Part shown: positions 58,940-64,000 of the stretch, in pieces
Position numbering within the stretch: the stretch's first letter is position 1
Layout: the number at the start of each line of letters is the position of its first letter
Assembly (NCBI GenBank): GCA_900618425.1
Contig: UZAN01039670.1
Span: forward strand, 53,686-117,685
Direction: 5' to 3'
DNA from: Echinostoma caproni
Lineage: Eukaryota; Platyhelminthes; Trematoda; Plagiorchiida; Echinostomatidae
DNA: 64,000 bases
Notes under the pieces: model-generated
The model's input: only the letters and a program-made list of their open reading frames with translations
Database searches by the model: none
Told to the model about the DNA's origin: nothing
Program-made: the position numbers and the translations under genes

Positions 58940-61900
58940 AGAGTTGCTTTTAGCCTTCAAATGGATGGCCAACTGGTAGCAAATTTCACAAACAGTCGAA
59001 TACACCTGCCTTAATGTGCATAGATTTGTCGGACCCTCCAAATAGAGAGATAGTGTGCAACATCAGTGTTGCTATGTTGTTAGTGTTAAGACAGATGAAA
59101 TGGAGGTACGATAGAACCAGTTATTTGGTTTATTCCTTTTCCGGGAAGCAGTGAAACGAGAATAGAAAGGTACTTTTTAATATCTTTGTTTGGAGAATTC
59201 AGATCCCATAAAATGCTTTACATGGAAACGTGAACTCAGTAGCTTACTTGACATTAGTTCAACAATAAGATTTAATTTGGTCCAAGTTTGCAACAGTGAC
59301 GAACAAGCTTACCCTCACATTGATCATTTCGCTAAATGTGGACAAAAATGTCCAGAACAGCAATAAAAACAATCGGGAAAAATAAAATGCACTTTTCCAC
59401 GTTTGAGCAATCCGTTGAGTCTTTTTTATTGTTTGATAATTTAAATAATGCGCTTTTCCCCCAAAAATCTCACATTTTCAAGAACGTTTCCCCACTTTTC
59501 TTGGAATGAATTTTATTTTAAATGGAAGCTAAATATAAACTCCCGTCCGGTTAAAAGAAAACAATCGGATAATTTTTCAGTCATCGTGAGATTTTTAGTG
59601 AGATTTTATTAGATTTAATGTAATTTCTTTCAACATCTTTTTATCTTGTTCAAATCATTTTTTATCGACATCAAGATAAATTGCCAGCATCTAGCTTTTA
59701 AATGCTGTTTTTCTGAAATTGGACACAACAATGACAGAAAAAATTGGGCACTGCTTCACTGGGCAAAACATTGAAAACCCACTTGAAGCTTGCGATTACT
59801 CAGTTCGTAACACCACCTTCTCTAACATCCTATCATTAAGTTGGTTATATTGAAGTTCCGTGCATGCCATCTTTTACCTTACCCTTTTTTGTGGCTGTTT
59901 TGTCTGCTTATTTTTCGGTTGGCGCTTCGACTTAAGCAATGATGGGGTAAATCAGTGATTTTTAAAGGCGAGAAGAACAGTGCAGTTAGAACGGCCCGAC
60001 GCACTTAATGAGTGCTCACACGGTTATAATTGTTCGCATTATCGAGCCATACTGCTGAGTCCCAAATGGGAAGCCTAACGCTGCCAAGTATGCAAACAGC
60101 GGAGTTGCATAGTACCTAGTGCGTCTTCGAGTAGTAAACACGAGGAGAATCATCATCTTGCTTTTTTATGAATGAGTTTAGTCTGGACTCAATGAGTAAG
60201 CCTCTATAGATGATCAGCAGTAGTTCTCGAGAATGTGATCGGTTACCACTTGACAAGTATTTCCCACAGCAAAATACCACATTTATCTCTGAATAGTCTA
60301 CGGAAATCGTGCAGTTTACCGCGGTGATCAATATGGTCATTATCTCTAGTAGATTCCTTCTCATCTATAGAATTCGAAAATGGCCAACACAAGTTATCAC
60401 CAGTTTAGATGAAACGGCGCTGCTTAGAAAAGGCTAAAATATGATATTGAACAAGCTCTGCTTTAAAGAGGACGTACAAATCGAAGAACTATTGTTGTAT
60501 TTTATCCTCAAACACAGGGGATTCACAGGAACTTAAACATTAAAATAGTTTAACAATTTACGCAGACTTTTGTCTTATCAAACGCCAATGTCAATTCGTA
60601 TACTTCACAGAAACTAATTCAGTCAAATGATTGCACATTTAGTAGTATCTGTGATGAAAATCACGGTAGTACTTTCCTGCAACCTGCTGAGACTAACTGG
60701 GACAACCGAATCCGTCAGCCCAACTGAGTGATAACCATCTTGAGCCGATACACGCTTCGAACTAGCGCATCATACTAGAGCATCCCCTTAGATTTCGAGT
60801 CCTCATTAAATCGAGCTAAACTGCCCGTTTTCGTGGAGGGGTATTTTGAATACACGGCACTATACTGGTTCAAACCGAATGAAAACGCTGTCTTTGAAAA
60901 TTAGCCACCGAAAAACTAGAACTGACCGCTATGGATAATAGCAGTCATCATTAGACGGTATTCACGGGCGCTGTGATTTTGTGATCAATAGATGCCTTGA
61001 GTCGTAACCCTCTGGTTTTTGCTGAATTTTTGCATCTTCTTTGTACTAACCGATCAATCTCGGTTGGCATTGAGTATAATGAGACGCGGCTCGTACGGCT
61101 GTGTAAGCTAAACGGAAACATCCATTGATTTCAGGAAATATGGTGGTCTGAATTTGGATCTGAATTTGAATGTCCTAAAAAAAATTGATTATGAGTAAGG
61201 CGGTGCTGGTTATGTGAGAAACCATCTGTGAGCCTGAAGTAGCACTCAGTAAAAACAACAAAGGTATCATGCACGATGAGCAGAGGGCTTATTCGTACAA
61301 CTTAGTTATCTATCGGTGTCATTAGATGAATTTCAGGGAAGTTCACAGGTCCCGTATTACAGAAAGAATTACCAAAATGATCAACAAGAGGTCAGTTGTG
61401 GAAGGAATAAAACCAGAGTAATTATCCTAAGTTTATCTCTTATGTATATTTCATTACTTCTTTGACCGAACTGGATCAAGAAATTATTTTTCATTTATTT
61501 CACTTCTCCCCACTTCCGTGAATCGCAATACAACGGGGGATCAGTTGTATTACTATGGCAGCCGCAGTCTACTATCGCGTTCCACAACTGGAAAGATCCT
61601 TGCATTCGACCAAAGCACGAAGATTTTTGAGAAAGAAGAAAGCTGAACACTTAAACCAATTATGGAACACCATTCCATGTTCCTCCAAATAATTGTCTTC
61701 CTGTGTATCGACGTCCTGTGGGAAATTCGCACGGTAAGTGATAAAAACCTTTGGATTATCAAGAAGAGTACTCAGAGCATTTGGATTTTTTTTGGTGAAA
61801 ACCACAGAAAACGTGTTCCACACTTTGGAAGACATAACTGATTTATCTTAAGTTATTGAGCTCAAACTGTACACACCAAATATACTTGTCACTTCTTTCC

Positions 61901-63600
61901 AATCTGGAAGTCAAAATCTAACGCTATTCTAACACCTGTAGTGGATTATTCTTTTCATTGTTCAGGGCAAAGATGAAATTTCTCTTCGCATCCGCCAAGT
62001 GAAAAGCTTATTTTTCTCGTAGTATTCAAGGCGATTTCTACACGGATGGAATAAGTTTCAGTACAAAATGTTTGATCCTTGGTATCTTTCATGAACAAAC
62101 AAAAAAAGAACGTAGACACCGTTTCAAATTCCAACGCTTGATAGTGATCCATATATAGCACCAAATGCAGTGGTTTCCTCAAGTTCTGCATCGTACCTGT
62201 GTCATGTTCTGCTTTGTGGTGTCTGATGAGGGTGAAAAATTCAACTGACTGGTGCTAACGAAAAAAATGTTGAACCTGTGGGAGGGACTTCATGGAACTA
62301 AGAGTTTACACGATTTACATGGATTAAGGCCTAGACTTGTCAAGGTGTGGTTACAACCCATAAGTCAGTGAACCCAACTCAAGTATCCTCAGGCTTAAGC
62401 CTGTTTGTTAACAGGCACCTTAGTAAAGGTCAAATTGTGACTTAAGGGTAGGTATGTAAGATCGAAGACGTGATGAACAGTCTTATTGAATGAGATGTCT
62501 GCTGTCCTATCGCTTGAACCCTTAAATTCATGATCCTCCGAAACATTCAGAAATAAATGAATTCGAGTTTTGTTCCTATTATTTTTCAAATGATAACAGT
62601 CCGTTTAGATATTTTCCAATGCATTAGTTTAACGAGTGTCTGTACCAACACTGGCTCAACAACATGCAAACTATTTAGTCGGAAATCGTTTGCGTTAGAA
62701 AAACTGATTGTCAATAGGTGATCAACTAGAAATTTATAATTAAGTAAATAATGCATCCTTTGATCAGGCGTGAGCTGCACCTTATCACACAATGTACACT
62801 GAGCTCTGACGTGCGTCCACATTAGGATTGCGCCTCTGATTAACGATATTGTGCCAGCCACCACACCATTGGAAGGATAATGTACTGACCGAGGACGTGA
62901 ATAATTTCACCCTGTTTTCTCTAGACCTCAACGTTCACAATATCCCTTCAACTGTAAACAAGGAAATGGTGTTCTACGAATGAAATACCCTTAATATGAC
63001 ATTCCAATAATACCGTCATCTGCAGCCGAAGCTGAGTTCATCATCGAAAATCCTGTTAACGCAGAAACGAATCGAGTATAATTGGTTTCACTATCGACCC
63101 CACCCTCGGTCGACGGATGTTCCGATCAGCACCATAAAATATCAATTTTTCACATTCACGTGGTTGTGTTTATCCTAAATACCGGTAGTGCCCTAGACTA
63201 GTTCAGTTATCATGTCTTGACCATTCCTCCTTGTGTAACGAGTGTACTAGGTCAAACAACAAGCCGATTGACAAATAAAATAAGAGAACACTACTCCCGG
63301 TTCTTAAGGAATAGAAAACACACTGTGATGAAGCTTTCACATTTCGGTCGCTTTATCCGTTTCAATATAGCACCATGTGCTGTATAACTCCTATTGTTTT
63401 CGGTGTTTTTCTGAGTCATTCGCATGAACCTTTGCCAAGGTTACCAAGTCAACTATTGAGTGAATAGAATAGCTTCCAATTTAGTAAAATGCTGTATCGC
63501 CTGGCAATCGCGTCTGTAATATCTTATCGTGAGTACTGGTGTATCAATGGACTTTTCTGGTTCATGGCGTTCTATTTACTTTGATTTGTAGGTTTAGCAA
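58940..63600. other. Gene-free interval with one possible ribozyme remnant
   Basis: Frames of 80-92 codons at 60,116-60,364, 61,572-61,835, 61,955-62,191 and 62,586-62,864 (all minus) have no recognised motif. Their clustering on the minus strand could mean undetected exons, but no donor/acceptor pairs stand out. Confidence 0.45.
60048..60095 (+). ncRNA. Hammerhead remnant (possible)
   Basis: ATACTGCTG, AGTCCCAAATGGGA and AGCCTAACGCTGCC follow in the order of a hammerhead that has lost two bases of CTGATGA and its GAAA box. Stem II (TCCC/GGGA closed by AAAT) pairs well and is the main support. Confidence 0.4.
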
Positions 63601-63609
63601 TAACCCTAG

Positions 63610-63880
63610 CCCATGGAGGACCTCCCTCCAAGTGTTTTCTCGAAACTCAATACCGTGATCGCCTAGAAACCCGTGTCGCCTTTTCCCAGGTCATCGTCTC
63701 CTACCCTTGTAACGCCTCCAGCTGCAAGAACACGACTCGAGGGACATCCTGTCGTGAATCTTTGTATACATCACCGCAATGATAGAGCCCGGAGTACGTT
63801 TGCTTAAAACTACACCCGTGAATTTACGTGTTCTATTACATGAACCGAATGTAAAGCCAACTCTTGCTTTGTGATAGCGA
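63610..63880 (+). repeat. Unclassified interspersed repeat, copy 2
   Basis: The same ordered landmarks as the block at 24.8-25.06 kb (CAAGTGTTTTCTC, CGCCTCCAGCTGCAAGAACACG, GAGCCCGGAGTACG), in the same orientation. It is rather GC-rich for this scaffold. The 99-codon frame on the minus strand (63,691-63,990) extends beyond the repeat and has no recognised domain. Confidence 0.45.
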
Positions 63881-64000
63881 AACCAAATGAAGCCAAACTT
63901 ACGTTTAGAAAGCTTCTGAAGAATCAGAGGATAGTAGATCTTCGGAGACCAATCGCTTCCCGTTTCCGTCCCCATTCTTCTCAGTTTCAACCTGTCTATC

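Noticed and set aside
62220..62260. CTGATGAGGGTGAAAAA as a hammerhead
   Set aside because: There is no room for stem II between the boxes and no stem I partner.
61553..62864. Cluster of minus-strand frames as a multi-exon gene
   Set aside because: Four frames on one strand is suggestive, but none has a recognised domain and I could not chain them with splice sites.
1..64000. CRISPR arrays, bacterial operons, integrated phage or virus
   Set aside because: No regularly spaced repeats, no ribosome-binding-site-driven gene runs and no viral genes were seen. The sequence is a eukaryotic nuclear scaffold.

Overview
The window is AT-rich (roughly 63% A+T by eye), has no long open frames, few coding exons and many decayed retroelements. 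This is a eukaryotic nuclear scaffold, not a bacterial or viral one. Two things point to a parasitic flatworm, probably a trematode with schistosome-like repeat families. First, there are several short interspersed repeats with a tRNA-like head and a hammerhead-ribozyme tail, the arrangement known from the schistosome Sm-alpha repeats. Second, there are several copies of Penelope-like elements and one CR1/Jockey-type LINE. The species cannot be fixed from the sequence alone.

Layout. 1-21 kb is essentially gene-free, with scattered SINE remnants (3.7-4.0, 13.7, 14.85 and 15.5-15.7 kb) and one unexplained GC-enriched block (7.2-7.85 kb). 21.95-22.45 kb (minus strand) holds the best host coding exon, 165 codons ending at a strong GTGAGT splice donor. 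24.8-27.4 kb holds an unclassified repeat followed by the longest Penelope-like element, with a decayed reverse transcriptase and a largely open GIY-YIG-like end. A weaker candidate exon lies at 27.7-28.0 kb (minus), and a hammerhead SINE interrupted by foreign sequence at 28.15-28.66 kb. 28.7-38.4 kb is gene-free. 38.4-40.8 kb is a frameshifted LINE with endonuclease and reverse transcriptase. 41.1-41.5 kb is a head-to-head pair of hammerhead SINEs. 42.5-45.2 kb holds a 144-nt foldback and two Penelope-like fragments in tandem. A 264-N gap follows, then a 387-nt near-perfect palindrome at 46.36-46.75 kb. 48.0 and 55.8-56.0 kb carry a second hammerhead SINE family. 52.9-53.8 kb is an inverted tRNA-like SINE next to a fourth Penelope-like fragment. 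The right end carries a second copy of the 24.8-kb repeat.

Nothing here forms an operon or pathway. The mobile elements are decayed and the probable host coding signal is limited to one good exon and one weak one. The most interesting signals are the hammerhead-bearing SINE families, whose copies have lost different parts of the ribozyme, and the large young-looking palindrome at 46.5 kb. All homology calls are by eye from family motifs, with no database search.
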